From a virus: a DNA stretch of 64,000 nucleotides. The notes under the pieces are model-generated. The model had not been told where the DNA came from and searched no databases. It was given only the letters and a program-made list of their open reading frames with translations. Below are positions 8,788 to 17,613 of the stretch, piece after piece (the stretch's first letter is position 1; the number at the start of each line of letters is the position of its first letter). The translations under genes were made by a program, and so were the position numbers. Location: positions 29,447 through 93,446 of IMG/VR virus record IMGVR_UViG_3300010885_011653; one strand, written 5' to 3'.

Positions 8788-9538
8788 ACTCCTTAAACTG
8801 TTGGCTTAGTAAATATGCTTTACTCATAACATGTAAATTCATACGTGGCACTATATAAGCCTTGGTCTCATCACGTATGATAAACGTGTTATTTTTTGCT
8901 GTAATAGATTTAATAGGTTGATCTATGTTTAGCATAGGTCCAGGAATACCCTGCGGGTTATACTGGTGTCCGTTTAAGATAATATCAGCAATAGCAAACG
9001 CATAGTCATTTCTATAGTTGCGTTGTTCTATGTTGTACAAGGCTCTATAGTATCCATAGTTGTTTTGTATACGTTTAATCAATTCAAAGTATGTTTGTGC
9101 CCTGGGTGTTTTTCTAAAAGCAAATACCGTGGCCCAGACATAAGGTAAACTAGTTACTCCCATTGTCTTGGGAAATTCCTGTGTTAGACCACGAGCTTGT
9201 TTCATTATGCTCCAATCAAAATCTAACGTAAACAATTGATTAAGTGTATCATTGAAAATTAAATAGTCTGCGTCAATTACAATAGTTTCGTCGTATGGAC
9301 TTAGCTCATAGGCCATATAACGACTGGCATTGTTCCATTGTACAAACTGTTTACTATCTATATCATAGCGTGTGTTTTCTGTGCTAGGTACATCAGTAAT
9401 TAGTGTATAAGGTAATCCCAGGGTCTTACTGGCCAATTTTAGTGTGTGGTTAGCTATACCAACATAGTCTGTGGTATCTGTATTAACAGCAAAGGCCACA
9501 ATGCCTCTAGATTCTACGGAGACGTTTGAGTTCTGCAT
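8765..9538 (-). CDS. Glycosyltransferase-like protein with DADY motif
   Basis: A 257-residue protein with an N-terminal Rossmann-like strand (GIVAFAVNTDTTDYVGIA), a GLPYTLITD strand and the metal-binding motif D89-A90-D91 (ETIVIDADYLIF). This layout resembles GT-A family glycosyltransferases of the GT8/nucleotide-diphospho-sugar kind. It is a likely paralogue of the downstream gene (7918-8787), from which it differs in keeping a canonical DxD. The gene overlaps its upstream neighbour by 32 bases. Acceptor and donor sugar cannot be read from sequence. Confidence 0.65.
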   Translation of the reverse strand: MQNSNVSVESRGIVAFAVNTDTTDYVGIANHTLKLASKTLGLPYTLITDVPSTENTRYDIDSKQFVQWNNASRYMAYELSPYDETIVIDADYLIFNDTLNQLFTLDFDWSIMKQARGLTQEFPKTMGVTSLPYVWATVFAFRKTPRAQTYFELIKRIQNNYGYYRALYNIEQRNYRNDYAFAIADIILNGHQYNPQGIPGPMLNIDQPIKSITAKNNTFIIRDETKAYIVPRMNLHVMSKAYLLSQQFKEFVELESA

Positions 9539-9860
9539 GTTCTTGATGCCATGTGTTCATTGCCTGTTGATAGTGCTGACAAGCAGTACGGTAAAATTCT
9601 GCACAATTTTCAATTTGAATAGGATTGCCGTACGTATCTTCCATAAACATATTTTCCCCGCCACCCCAGGGCCATACTTCATCTGCACTACGCCAAGCAT
9701 GTACAAAGGAGATTAATTCTGGTGTGGCCTTAAATAAGCCACCGGCATAAGCAAAGTGCAGATCAGTTTGAATCTTTTCGCGCAGGATTGCTCTGTTAAT
9801 TTGATGGTTGGTAGATTGGTGAATTGCAGAAACAAGATTGTCGAGTTCAGCGTTTATCAT
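9507..9860 (-). CDS. Small conserved phage protein, first gene of accessory operon
   Basis: A 117-residue protein (MINAELDNLVSAIH...) with a largely helical look, a central AGGLFKATPELISFVHAW segment and a helical C-terminus rich in charged residues (YQQAMNTWHQEHAELKRLRR). Similar proteins are, from memory, present in T4-like marine phages, always without an assigned role. It is the first gene behind the embedded sigma70 promoter (9891-9919), with a leader of about 24 bases and only a weak Shine-Dalgarno (CTGGAC). Function unknown. Confidence 0.65.
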   Translation of the reverse strand: MINAELDNLVSAIHQSTNHQINRAILREKIQTDLHFAYAGGLFKATPELISFVHAWRSADEVWPWGGGENMFMEDTYGNPIQIENCAEFYRTACQHYQQAMNTWHQEHAELKRLRRI

Positions 9861-9875
9861 TGATTGTCCAGATAG

Positions 9876-9907
9876 AAAAAAGCATAGTAGATTTTACACT
9901 ACTATGC
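9876..9907 (-). terminator. Rho-independent terminator of the tail-fibre operon
   Basis: On the minus strand a 9-bp perfect stem (GCATAGTAG / CTACTATGC, loop TGTAAAAT) is followed by six T residues (9881-9876). It lies 26 bases downstream of the stop of the last tail-fibre gene, in the right orientation to end that operon. Confidence 0.8.
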
Positions 9908-9919
9908 CGGGTGTGTCAA
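9891..9919 (-). promoter_or_regulatory. Sigma70-type promoter of accessory operon, inside terminator
   Basis: On the minus strand a perfect -35 box TTGACA (9919-9914) and a -10 box TAAAAT (9896-9891) are separated by 17 bases. The -10 box is the loop of the terminator hairpin, so transcription would begin about 9884, in the 3' arm of the stem. It is the only good promoter in front of the 9860-1 gene run. Confidence 0.7.
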
Positions 9920-9932
9920 CTACCAAATTGGA

Positions 9933-10889
9933 TTATAGGGAAGTGATTGTTACTGCGCCCCAAGTATTACTTATGTTTGTAACTTCTGGGTAGCTTACAT
10001 CAATTGAACGTGTTACAGCAATACCTAAGCTGTCATCAAAGCTCAATGAACCTGCGTTAGCACCAGCAGTAGAACTTAGGTTGATCCAAAAGTCAACGTT
10101 TAAGCCGTTACCGTTGTACGATCCCTGTGAGCCGTTTGGGTTAACAGCAATGGTAGCTGTATCAGATGTATAACTTGCTGTGGTGCTGGTAACGCTAATT
10201 ACGGTTGTGTTAGCGTTGTATGCGCTGGTCCAATAACCTTTGGTTGTATCATTGGTATTTAATGTGCCGCCGGTACCATTGCGTCCGCCGTTTGTGTTAG
10301 CACCAAATGTAGCAATGCCGCCTAAATTAGTACATAATGCAATTGCCGCATTAGTACGAGCTGTGGTACTTGCTGATTGTGCTCCACTTACGTTTAACTT
10401 CAGTCTGCCACCGGCATTAAAGAAATAACGTGCTTGGTCAGCACTGGCAAATGTGGCACGAGCACCAAAACTACGAGCGATTGTGGCATTTACTGTGCCA
10501 CTGGTCCAGGTTGTTGCTAGTCCAGATCCAACTAACACAGCTGAGTTTGATGCAAATGTCAAACGATTGGTGTATGCTGTGGTAATATTACCGCTGATAA
10601 ATGTGTTGGCATTAATAACTTGTCCTGCTGTTGTTACAGTAACACCAGTACCTGTACCGCGTTGGTGTGTTGTAATACTATTTAGAGTATTAATCAAGCT
10701 AGCCCACTGAGTTGCTGTAACATTATCAGTTACCGCCGCTACGTTAGTTAGTGCTGTTTGACCGTATCCAGCCGATCCGCTACCAACTGCCCAAACAGTA
10801 TTAATAGTGTTTGGTGTACCACTAGGACTTGCGCCCAAAAAGTTATTATAGTCTGCGGCTAATATTAAATTACCTGATGAATACGTCAT
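9933..10889 (-). CDS. Tail-fibre/virion structural protein
   Basis: A 318-residue low-complexity protein rich in Thr, Ser, Asn, Ala and Gly, with no signal peptide or catalytic motif. It opens MTYSSGNLILAADYNNFLG, contains ATQWASLINTLNSI and TNRLTFASNSAV segments and ends in beta-rich sequence (NAGSLSFDDSLGIAVTRSIDVSYPEVTNI). Proteins of this type occur, to my knowledge, among structural genes of T4-like cyanophages. It is the last gene of the tail block and is followed by a strong terminator. Likely part of a distal tail fibre or its adhesin. Exact role not known. Confidence 0.65.
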   Translation of the reverse strand: MTYSSGNLILAADYNNFLGASPSGTPNTINTVWAVGSGSAGYGQTALTNVAAVTDNVTATQWASLINTLNSITTHQRGTGTGVTVTTAGQVINANTFISGNITTAYTNRLTFASNSAVLVGSGLATTWTSGTVNATIARSFGARATFASADQARYFFNAGGRLKLNVSGAQSASTTARTNAAIALCTNLGGIATFGANTNGGRNGTGGTLNTNDTTKGYWTSAYNANTTVISVTSTTASYTSDTATIAVNPNGSQGSYNGNGLNVDFWINLSSTAGANAGSLSFDDSLGIAVTRSIDVSYPEVTNISNTWGAVTITSL

Positions 10890-10903
10890 ATTCTAATTTC
10901 CGT

Positions 10904-12466
10904 TTACGAATTAATTTTTACAATGGCTTCAATAATACCTTCGCCGGAATCTAGTTTATCAACTAAACTACGACCAATGACATTGAATGCTGTTATTTCA
11001 GTTTTATTACCAGCTCGTGCAATTCCGTTTCCTGCGCTAACTAGTCTATCGCCTTTGGCAATCACACCAATAACTCTAACAGGAACTCGACCGCTCATAG
11101 CAATTGGGGGGTGTGTGTAATCGTTGCCAGCTGCCGAATTCATTAAGTAGGCCGCATTTGTACTTATGACACCAAATACTTTATCACTTAATTCTGCTTC
11201 CACTTTGGTAATTTCTTTGTCGCCGCCCATTTCGACTACAGTACCAGCTGGGTAATATGCATCTGCTTCGAAACGTTCTGCTAAGTCGGCGTACTGTGCC
11301 TTGATAGCAGTACCCCAAATATTACCAAAGCGCAGTGATGTGCTACCAATATCAACAACACCAGTTACAGTTGGTAAAATACCCGAAACTGTACTTGGAT
11401 TTACTGTTAAAACAGTAAATGTACCGGCACGTGGAGTTACGTTACCAACAACGGTGTCATTGATAGATGTAAAACTTGCTGAGCCGCCAACTGTGGCAAT
11501 CTCAACACCTTTATAATATGTAGTACCGTTTAAGTTTGCAATACCTGTTACGTTTAAAGCACCGCTTACGTTAGCTACTGTTAAATTACCAACTGTGGTA
11601 ATATTAGTTTGTGATGCTGTTTGTATGGTACCATAAATTGCAGGTGTATCAATTCTTCCACTTGCTTGTAAGTTTGTTGCTGTCATTGTGACACCAACTA
11701 CGTTACCAGCTAAGTTACCAGTAAATGTACTAGTTACAGTAGGTGCAGTAATGGCACCAGTGGCTGTTACTGTAGTTGCGGCAATTGTAGAGACAGCAAT
11801 ACCAGCACTACCATCGCGTTGTACTAGAGTATTGTTGGTTGCGGCCGTGTCTTGTGTGTTTAACGCTAAACTTGGACTGGCACTGGTACTAAAGTTTAAG
11901 CCAGCTTTAATTGTGGTAAATCCAGTTACGCTTGTAGTAAATGGCTCTTTAGCAAAAATAGCATAAACTACACCACTAACTCTGAACTGAATAACAATAC
12001 GTTGAGTACTGCTGACATCTGTCATTAGTGCAGGAACAGCACCAGTATCACCTGTTGATGGTGTTGCAACTGGTCCAACTACTACCCAGCTACTGCCAGA
12101 ATAAACTTTTAATTGGTTGTTGGTTGTATCCCACCATAAGTCTCCGCCAATACTACTTAGGTCGCCCGGTGGAGTACTTGCTGGACTACTAGTAGCACCA
12201 GTAGAAATTTTCCAGCTTGTGCCTGAATAAACTTTTAAAATATTGTTAGTTGTGTCCCACCATAATTGTCCACGAATTGGATTGGCTGGACTTGAACTGT
12301 AAGCAAAGTTTTCTAATAGTCTTACAAAGTTGTCATTTAAAAATGCACCGTATCCGGCGTAGTTTTTACCGATGAGGACTAAGCTAGAACTTTCAACATT
12401 GTTAATAGTACCATCACTGATGGTAGTTAATGTTGTTCCGTCTGTTTTAGTAATTGTATATGCCAT
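10904..12466 (-). CDS. Tail fibre with shared N-terminal module and G2-like C-terminus
   Basis: A 520-residue fibre protein. Residues 1-85 form a module shared with the genes at 12514 and 15349 (GKNYAGYGAFLNDNFVRLLENFA, then GQLWWDTTNNILKVYSG), probably an attachment or anchoring domain. The middle is repetitive beta sequence. The C-terminus has YADLAERFEADAYYPAGTVV and VFGVISTNAAYLMN, resembling the intramolecular-chaperone/peptidase G2-type end of phage appendage proteins, which can self-cleave after trimerisation. A CATAAATAC late-type motif and AGAGGA Shine-Dalgarno precede the start. Likely receptor-contacting fibre. Confidence 0.8.
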   Translation of the reverse strand: MAYTITKTDGTTLTTISDGTINNVESSSLVLIGKNYAGYGAFLNDNFVRLLENFAYSSSPANPIRGQLWWDTTNNILKVYSGTSWKISTGATSSPASTPPGDLSSIGGDLWWDTTNNQLKVYSGSSWVVVGPVATPSTGDTGAVPALMTDVSSTQRIVIQFRVSGVVYAIFAKEPFTTSVTGFTTIKAGLNFSTSASPSLALNTQDTAATNNTLVQRDGSAGIAVSTIAATTVTATGAITAPTVTSTFTGNLAGNVVGVTMTATNLQASGRIDTPAIYGTIQTASQTNITTVGNLTVANVSGALNVTGIANLNGTTYYKGVEIATVGGSASFTSINDTVVGNVTPRAGTFTVLTVNPSTVSGILPTVTGVVDIGSTSLRFGNIWGTAIKAQYADLAERFEADAYYPAGTVVEMGGDKEITKVEAELSDKVFGVISTNAAYLMNSAAGNDYTHPPIAMSGRVPVRVIGVIAKGDRLVSAGNGIARAGNKTEITAFNVIGRSLVDKLDSGEGIIEAIVKINS

Positions 12467-12487
12467 CTTTTAATCCTCTAATTAAGT

Positions 12488-12496
12488 GTATTTATG
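12488..12496 (-). promoter_or_regulatory. Late promoter-like octamer (CATAAATAC)
   Basis: T4-late-like -10 element on the minus strand 21 bases before the start at 12466, with an AGAGGA Shine-Dalgarno between. It is one of about ten such sites in front of structural genes. Confidence 0.5.
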
Positions 12497-12513
12497 CTCG
12501 TTTTATATATTGT

Positions 12514-14424
12514 TTATGCGTATGGGTCAGAGTTAACTTTTTGTATATAACACAAAGCATAATAAGGAGGACGACGATCAATTGCTGTCCCGCTGCCGGT
12601 ATTTGCAGTATTTCCAGTAATATTTAATGTATGTATGTGATCAGCAGTGGACTGTACAGAAATTCCTGTATTTGCAGGCCCTGTTTTGGTATAAAACCAA
12701 ATTGGGTTTCCGCTGTTGCCGTCACCATCGTTGCCAGCACTGGTGTAAAACTGGAAACTAGACCCGTTTCTGTCTATTGGGGCTGTATTATTAGAAGCAC
12801 TATTGTATTGGCTAAACAGTTGATCTACATTGTGTTGATGACCTGGGTCAGTCAAACTATGAGTATGTCCACCTGAAAACCCTGTGCTTCCTGCTAAAGT
12901 GCCAACTCCGTGTGCGTGTACCGGTAAGTTACCAGTTGCTATTGTGGTTGTATTTGCACCACCAACTGCGGCAGGATTATAGCTACTGCCAGCACCTACT
13001 ATAAATCTGTCACGTAAATCTGGTGTACCGCCAGTGCCATCGCATAACGCCCATCCTGCAGGAATACTCAGAACAGGTCCTCCCCACATAACAATAACAC
13101 CGTCGGGCAATATATTATGTACAAACTGTGTGGTTGCAATCAACGGAGTTTTATTGTATATAGGTTGGGTAGTTGCTCCAGTATACATTAAATCACCGTT
13201 GTAAATACGAGGACTAATTAATGCTGAATTACTGATATTTCCGCCGCTAATAGTTGCTGTGGTTGCTACAACATTGGTAAATGTAGAGTTAGTAGCAGAT
13301 ATGTTTGCAAGACCGCTAGCATAACCGCCCGTAATAATTACATTGCTAGTACTTAGGTTAGTTGCCGTAGCGGTAGTGGCCGAAATGTTAGCTAATCCGC
13401 TGACATATCCGCCCGTAATAATTACATTGCTAGAACTTAGATTTGTTGAACGTGTGCTAGTTGCAGTTAAGGAAGTAAGTGCGCCGGTTGTTGCTGTTAT
13501 ATTTGCTAATGAACTAATGTACCCACCACTTATTACCAAATTGCCAGAACTTAGATTTGTTGCTATAGCTGTAGTTACTGCTAGTTCTGTTAACCCACGT
13601 AGTGTTCCGCCCGTGACTAAAATATTGCTGGCGCTAAAATTACTAGTGGTTAGATTTAGTAGTCCAGTTGCACTACCGCCTGAGATTTGTGCGTTACCAG
13701 AGCTAAAATTAGTGGCCCGACTTGTAACACTATCAACATCTCCCGATACTGTGCCTACTAGTCTACCAGTTACTGTACCAATTACGTTACCTGTTAAATT
13801 ACCAACCACGTCAGTGTTTGTTGTTGTACCAGTAATTGTCCTATTAATGTTAACACCAGGACTGATTGTAGCAAATCCAGATATTGCAACATTGGGGGTA
13901 AAAGTGCTATCGCTACTAATTATAGCAATAATAGTGCTTCCATACTTTATCTGTACTACATTGTGTGATACACTACTGTTGTCTACGATTTCAACAGGTA
14001 TAGCACCCGATATGCCTTGTGCTTTGGTATATTGTGGTCCAACTAGTTTCCATAATGATTCGTTTACGTCATATACTTTAAGTTGGTTAGTTGTGGTATT
14101 AAGCCAAAAATCACCATTTCTAACAATGGTAGGTTCGCTATTTGATACAGTAGCACCAGCAACAGGCTGATATCCATTTGTTGTAAATATTTTTAATGTT
14201 TGTGTAGATTTATCAAACCACAATTGACCTTTTAAACTGTTACCCGAGCTTGGCGCGGCGTTGCCTGCAAAATTTTCTAGTATGTAGACTAAATTTTCGT
14301 TGAGCTTTTGTCCGTACCCGATGTAGTTTGGGCCAGCTAATTTTAGACCAGTAGTAGCATCAAAGTCTCCGTCAGGGATATTGAAAGTTACTGTTCCGTC
14401 GTAATTTGTAAAATTGTATGCCAT
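12514..14424 (-). CDS. Tail fibre with phage tail-collar C-terminal domain
   Basis: A 636-residue fibre. It starts with the shared N-terminal module (GPNYIGYGQKLNENLVYILENFA, then GQLWFDKSTQTLKIF). The middle contains tandem beta repeats of the type ATNLSSSNVIITGGYVSGLANISAT in about five copies, which suggests a triple-stranded beta shaft. The C-terminus is a tail-collar domain (PF07484 type): PDGVIVMWGGPVLSIPAGWALCDG, then GTPDLRDRFIVGAG and a histidine-rich metal-binding segment (HAHGVG, GGHTHSLTDPGHQH). In T4 gp12 such HxH residues bind metal in a receptor-binding tip. A short TATAAAGA-like sequence lies upstream. Role: host recognition. Confidence 0.85.
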   Translation of the reverse strand: MAYNFTNYDGTVTFNIPDGDFDATTGLKLAGPNYIGYGQKLNENLVYILENFAGNAAPSSGNSLKGQLWFDKSTQTLKIFTTNGYQPVAGATVSNSEPTIVRNGDFWLNTTTNQLKVYDVNESLWKLVGPQYTKAQGISGAIPVEIVDNSSVSHNVVQIKYGSTIIAIISSDSTFTPNVAISGFATISPGVNINRTITGTTTNTDVVGNLTGNVIGTVTGRLVGTVSGDVDSVTSRATNFSSGNAQISGGSATGLLNLTTSNFSASNILVTGGTLRGLTELAVTTAIATNLSSGNLVISGGYISSLANITATTGALTSLTATSTRSTNLSSSNVIITGGYVSGLANISATTATATNLSTSNVIITGGYASGLANISATNSTFTNVVATTATISGGNISNSALISPRIYNGDLMYTGATTQPIYNKTPLIATTQFVHNILPDGVIVMWGGPVLSIPAGWALCDGTGGTPDLRDRFIVGAGSSYNPAAVGGANTTTIATGNLPVHAHGVGTLAGSTGFSGGHTHSLTDPGHQHNVDQLFSQYNSASNNTAPIDRNGSSFQFYTSAGNDGDGNSGNPIWFYTKTGPANTGISVQSTADHIHTLNITGNTANTGSGTAIDRRPPYYALCYIQKVNSDPYA

Positions 14425-14455
14425 TTTTATTCTCTTTATACTTACTTATCTAAAA

Positions 14456-15346
14456 TTACCAGGAAATTATAGCGTACCCGGCGGTTCCAGAACCACCACC
14501 ACCACCTGGCTCATATCCGCCACCGCCATATCCATAACGAGCTCCGGCTCCGCCGCCACCTTGTCCATATGCGCCAATTGTAAGAGTCGATGTTACAAAC
14601 GATGATCCGCTATTACCGCCGATGCCGCCATCTTCGCCCATACTGCTGCCGCCTGTACCAGCTCCGTAGCCACCACCACCGCCACCTCCACCGCCACCAT
14701 CTTCGCCCCAATCTACGCCTGCGCCGCCGGCATTTCCAGATCCAGTGCCTGGACTACCTTGTGCCGCACGACCTGGGCCATAATTACCACCACCACCGCC
14801 GCCTCCACCACCTGCGGCAATAGCAAGAATTTTATTGGCTGCATTTTTAAATATTGTAGCGCCACCGCCACCTCCGCCACCACCTGACCAACCACCAGGA
14901 CCAGCATTTCCGCCTCGTCCGCCGGCATAGCCTGCTGTGCTTGATCCTCCAGCACCGCCGCCGCCACTACTTACGTCTGTAGCACCCCCGGCTCCACCGC
15001 CGCCTACAGAAACGGTAATAACATCTCCGGGTCTGACCTTAATAGTACCAGACACGGATTGGGCTGCTTGGCCTGCACTACCGCCTTGCGTATCTGCTCC
15101 GCCACCCCCGCCGGATCCTCCTGCGGCATTAACCGTTAATGTAAATATGCCAGGTGGTACTGTAAAGCTATGACTTCCTACGCCGTAAGTAACAGAACCA
15201 GTTGTGGGGTAAAATAAATGCCATTCTCCATTTACTTTTACATATCCTCCTTTTATAGGTCTCCAGTTGCCGCTTTTACGAAGTTCAAAATCATAAACTT
15301 CTTCCCAGACACCGCCTACTTTTTGGAATATTCCTCTAGTTGTCAT
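14456..15346 (-). CDS. Glycine-rich tail adhesin
   Basis: A 296-residue protein. The first 70 residues look like an attachment domain (WRPIKGGYVKVNGEWHLFYP) followed by a beta segment (HSFTVPPGIFTLTVNAAGG). The remaining 220 residues are dominated by glycine runs of 5 to 10, interrupted by segments such as GDVITVSVGGGGAGG. This matches glycine-rich domains (PF12810 kind) and recalls the polyglycine-II sandwich of the S16 gp38 adhesin, where loops between glycine helices bind receptor. Encoded between two fibre genes, so probably the receptor-contacting tip. Long ORFs on the opposite strand here are artefacts of GGN/NCC composition. Confidence 0.8.
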   Translation of the reverse strand: MTTRGIFQKVGGVWEEVYDFELRKSGNWRPIKGGYVKVNGEWHLFYPTTGSVTYGVGSHSFTVPPGIFTLTVNAAGGSGGGGGADTQGGSAGQAAQSVSGTIKVRPGDVITVSVGGGGAGGATDVSSGGGGAGGSSTAGYAGGRGGNAGPGGWSGGGGGGGGATIFKNAANKILAIAAGGGGGGGGGNYGPGRAAQGSPGTGSGNAGGAGVDWGEDGGGGGGGGGGYGAGTGGSSMGEDGGIGGNSGSSFVTSTLTIGAYGQGGGGAGARYGYGGGGYEPGGGGGSGTAGYAIISW

Positions 15347-15348
15347 AG

Positions 15349-16911
15349 TTACGTATTAATTTGGAACCAAAAATCGCCATCTGAGCCGCCTGTTGGTGGA
15401 CTAGTTGACACAGTATAATTAAAATGCTTGTTTACTGCTGTTTGCACAAAGGCTGTGGTAGCAATCTTGGTTGTAGTATCTCCTACTGCCGGAGTTGGAG
15501 CACGTGGAGTTCCAGTAAAATTTGGACTATCAATTGGTGCCAATGGGCTTACTGCATTTAATAAATTTGACTGTGCTTGCTGTGCAATTAAATTTGTAGT
15601 AGTATTAGTGTATTCATATAAGGTATTGGCACTAGCAGTAACTTGATCTTCTGTTGCCGCTAAGTTGCCATTAACTGTAACTGTTCCTACTAGTGATGGA
15701 CTGTTAACACTGGCCAACGTAGCAACATTTGTAAATAAACTATTAATTTGAGATTGCAAAATTGCTTCGGTTGCAGCCAATAATGCAATTTCAGTTTCGG
15801 TGTTGTTGGATAAGGTATTTAACTCGGAAGTCAGACCAGCAACAGCACCGTTCAAATTAGCATTGGTATTTAAAATAACTGCACCAATATTAGCATTAAC
15901 AGTAGAAAGTCTATTATCAACATAAGACTTCATTGAAGTATTGGCTGTAATAATATTTCCGTAAATGATATTTGTTTCTGAAGTTAAGTATCCGCTGTTA
16001 ACAACACCGTACTGTCCGATTGGAAAATTAGAAACATTTAACGTGGCTGTGTTACCATCAATCCACGCTGATTTAGTATTTCCTACAACAGGAGCATTAA
16101 TATAAAATTCAATGTTACCAAGTAATGTTGTGTTTTGAGTGATTAGAGAACGAGCATCATAGTAAACATTTGCATTGCCTGTTGTGCCATTGAAAACAAC
16201 TTTATCTTTAACAGTTACATCTTTATTAAAGGTTGTGGCAATGTCTGTACGAGCATAGGCATTGGCAAAAGACCCGGCCAATTGTAAACTATTTGTAGAT
16301 GTGCCATTAACAACAGCATTACTAACAAAATTAACACCAGATTGAATATTGCCAAACCCGCTATAACCTGCATTAGCAGTGAATGCGGCATCAGCACTGG
16401 TAATACTAATTAGAGCCCCGTGTACATAAGTGTTAACTACTGTATGTACTGTGCCATTAGAATCAGTTATGGATTCAACAAATGTGCCACTCTTGCCTTG
16501 AGTACGTGTATATGCTGGGCCAATCAACTGCCAGTTTGAGCCATCCCATGATTTTAATTGATAATCTGTGGTGTCCCACCATTGGTCGCCTGTTTGAATT
16601 CCTATAGTGGGTGCTGTTGCTGATACATTAACTCCGCTAACTACATTCCAGTTAGTGCCATCATACACTCGCAATTTTGTTTCTGTGGTATTATACCAAA
16701 GTGTTCCTCTAATAGGAGTAAAACCAACGCTTTGTCCAGGAGGAATGTCGTCAGCAAAGTTTTCTAATAGTCTTACAAAGTTTTCGTTTTGAGCATCACC
16801 ATAGCTAACACTATTGCGGCCAATTAAATTAATACCGGTGTCGGTATTAATAACGCCATCTGCTAATTCAACTAGGGTTGAGCCGTCGGTTTTACTGATA
16901 GTGTATGCCAT
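15349..16911 (-). CDS. Tail fibre with shared N-terminal module
   Basis: A 520-residue fibre. The N-terminal module (GRNSVSYGDAQNENFVRLLENFA, then GTLWYNTTETKLRVYDG and a second GDQWWDTTDYQLKSWDG) is shared with the two downstream fibres. The middle contains helical heptad-like repeats (NTNANLNGAVAGLTSELNTL, TETEIALLAATEAILQSQIN), which suggest a coiled-coil shaft. The C-terminal part has SPNFTGTPRAPTPAVGDTTT, a motif common in phage fibres, and ends in SPPTGGSDGDFWFQI. Spacing of only 2 bases to the downstream adhesin gene indicates co-translation. Receptor-binding structure; partner relations not visible. Confidence 0.8.
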   Translation of the reverse strand: MAYTISKTDGSTLVELADGVINTDTGINLIGRNSVSYGDAQNENFVRLLENFADDIPPGQSVGFTPIRGTLWYNTTETKLRVYDGTNWNVVSGVNVSATAPTIGIQTGDQWWDTTDYQLKSWDGSNWQLIGPAYTRTQGKSGTFVESITDSNGTVHTVVNTYVHGALISITSADAAFTANAGYSGFGNIQSGVNFVSNAVVNGTSTNSLQLAGSFANAYARTDIATTFNKDVTVKDKVVFNGTTGNANVYYDARSLITQNTTLLGNIEFYINAPVVGNTKSAWIDGNTATLNVSNFPIGQYGVVNSGYLTSETNIIYGNIITANTSMKSYVDNRLSTVNANIGAVILNTNANLNGAVAGLTSELNTLSNNTETEIALLAATEAILQSQINSLFTNVATLASVNSPSLVGTVTVNGNLAATEDQVTASANTLYEYTNTTTNLIAQQAQSNLLNAVSPLAPIDSPNFTGTPRAPTPAVGDTTTKIATTAFVQTAVNKHFNYTVSTSPPTGGSDGDFWFQINT

Positions 16912-16916
16912 GTTTC

Positions 16917-17561
16917 TTATCCTATTGAGCTTAGATTAGTTAATGTCTGAACTCGTACTGTGTAATCAATTTGAATTAATCGGTTCAGAGCTTTTTGCAC
17001 TGGGTGGAATACCACGTGTGTTAACAATAAGCCAGTACTAAGCAACCCACCGGTGCCATCGGTACTACGACCACGTAATCCTAGTTCGTCAAATACATAT
17101 TCGCTGTTTAAGTTTTGACTGTTATCAAACAAGGCCTGGCCACTGGGCTCGCCGTAATCTAATAGACAGCTAATCAAAATGTCTGTGTAAACTGTGCCAG
17201 GAATATGTGTGATTGTAATTTTGTTGTTTGATGGATCAGCATTGGCAATAGCAGTATTATCTACAATCTTACTATATGTTGGATTGTATAGACTAGCATT
17301 TTGACCCACAGTATTTGTGGGCAAGTAGGTAATAATACCAGTAGTGTCTACACTAGTGCCGCCGTTGCCAAATGTCATTTCGTAAATAAAGTTCTGTCCT
17401 TTATTACCAATACTGTTTGCTAACGCTACAGAGAAATTTTCGTAGTGGATTGCGTTGGACTTATCAATATAAACTTCACCCGACTTGGGGTCAAATATTT
17501 TGATGTGTCCTCTGACATAGATTCCAGATGATTCATCTGGTTTTTTCATAGTATTTTCCAC
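16917..17561 (-). CDS. Conserved structural protein near fibres/baseplate
   Basis: The frame is open from ATG 17624, but that ATG lies inside a GATAAATAC late-promoter motif (17614-17622). I therefore prefer the GTG at 17561, which has GAGGA 7 bases upstream; the protein is then 214 residues. It carries YVRGHIKIFDPKSGEVYIDKSNAIHYENFSV-like sequence near the start, YEMTFGNGGTSVD in the middle and a beta-rich end (RLIQIDYTVRVQTLT). Similar proteins occur, from memory, in T4-like cyanophages among baseplate and fibre genes. Likely virion component connecting the giant upstream protein to the fibres; role unproven. Confidence 0.65.
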   Translation of the reverse strand: MENTMKKPDESSGIYVRGHIKIFDPKSGEVYIDKSNAIHYENFSVALANSIGNKGQNFIYEMTFGNGGTSVDTTGIITYLPTNTVGQNASLYNPTYSKIVDNTAIANADPSNNKITITHIPGTVYTDILISCLLDYGEPSGQALFDNSQNLNSEYVFDELGLRGRSTDGTGGLLSTGLLLTHVVFHPVQKALNRLIQIDYTVRVQTLTNLSSIG

Positions 17562-17613
17562 TGCTTTTTCCTCTATTTTGTGTTTGTTATCGTTCTCGGA
17601 ACGGTTGTTATCA

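Noticed and set aside
13343-14170. 275-codon plus-strand frame opposite the tail-collar fibre
   Set aside because: Valine/leucine/alanine-rich antisense translation of repetitive fibre sequence; the minus strand has a clear tail-collar domain.
14590-15173. His/Arg- or Pro-rich plus-strand frames in the glycine-rich adhesin gene
   Set aside because: They are translations of GGN/NCC repeats in other frames.
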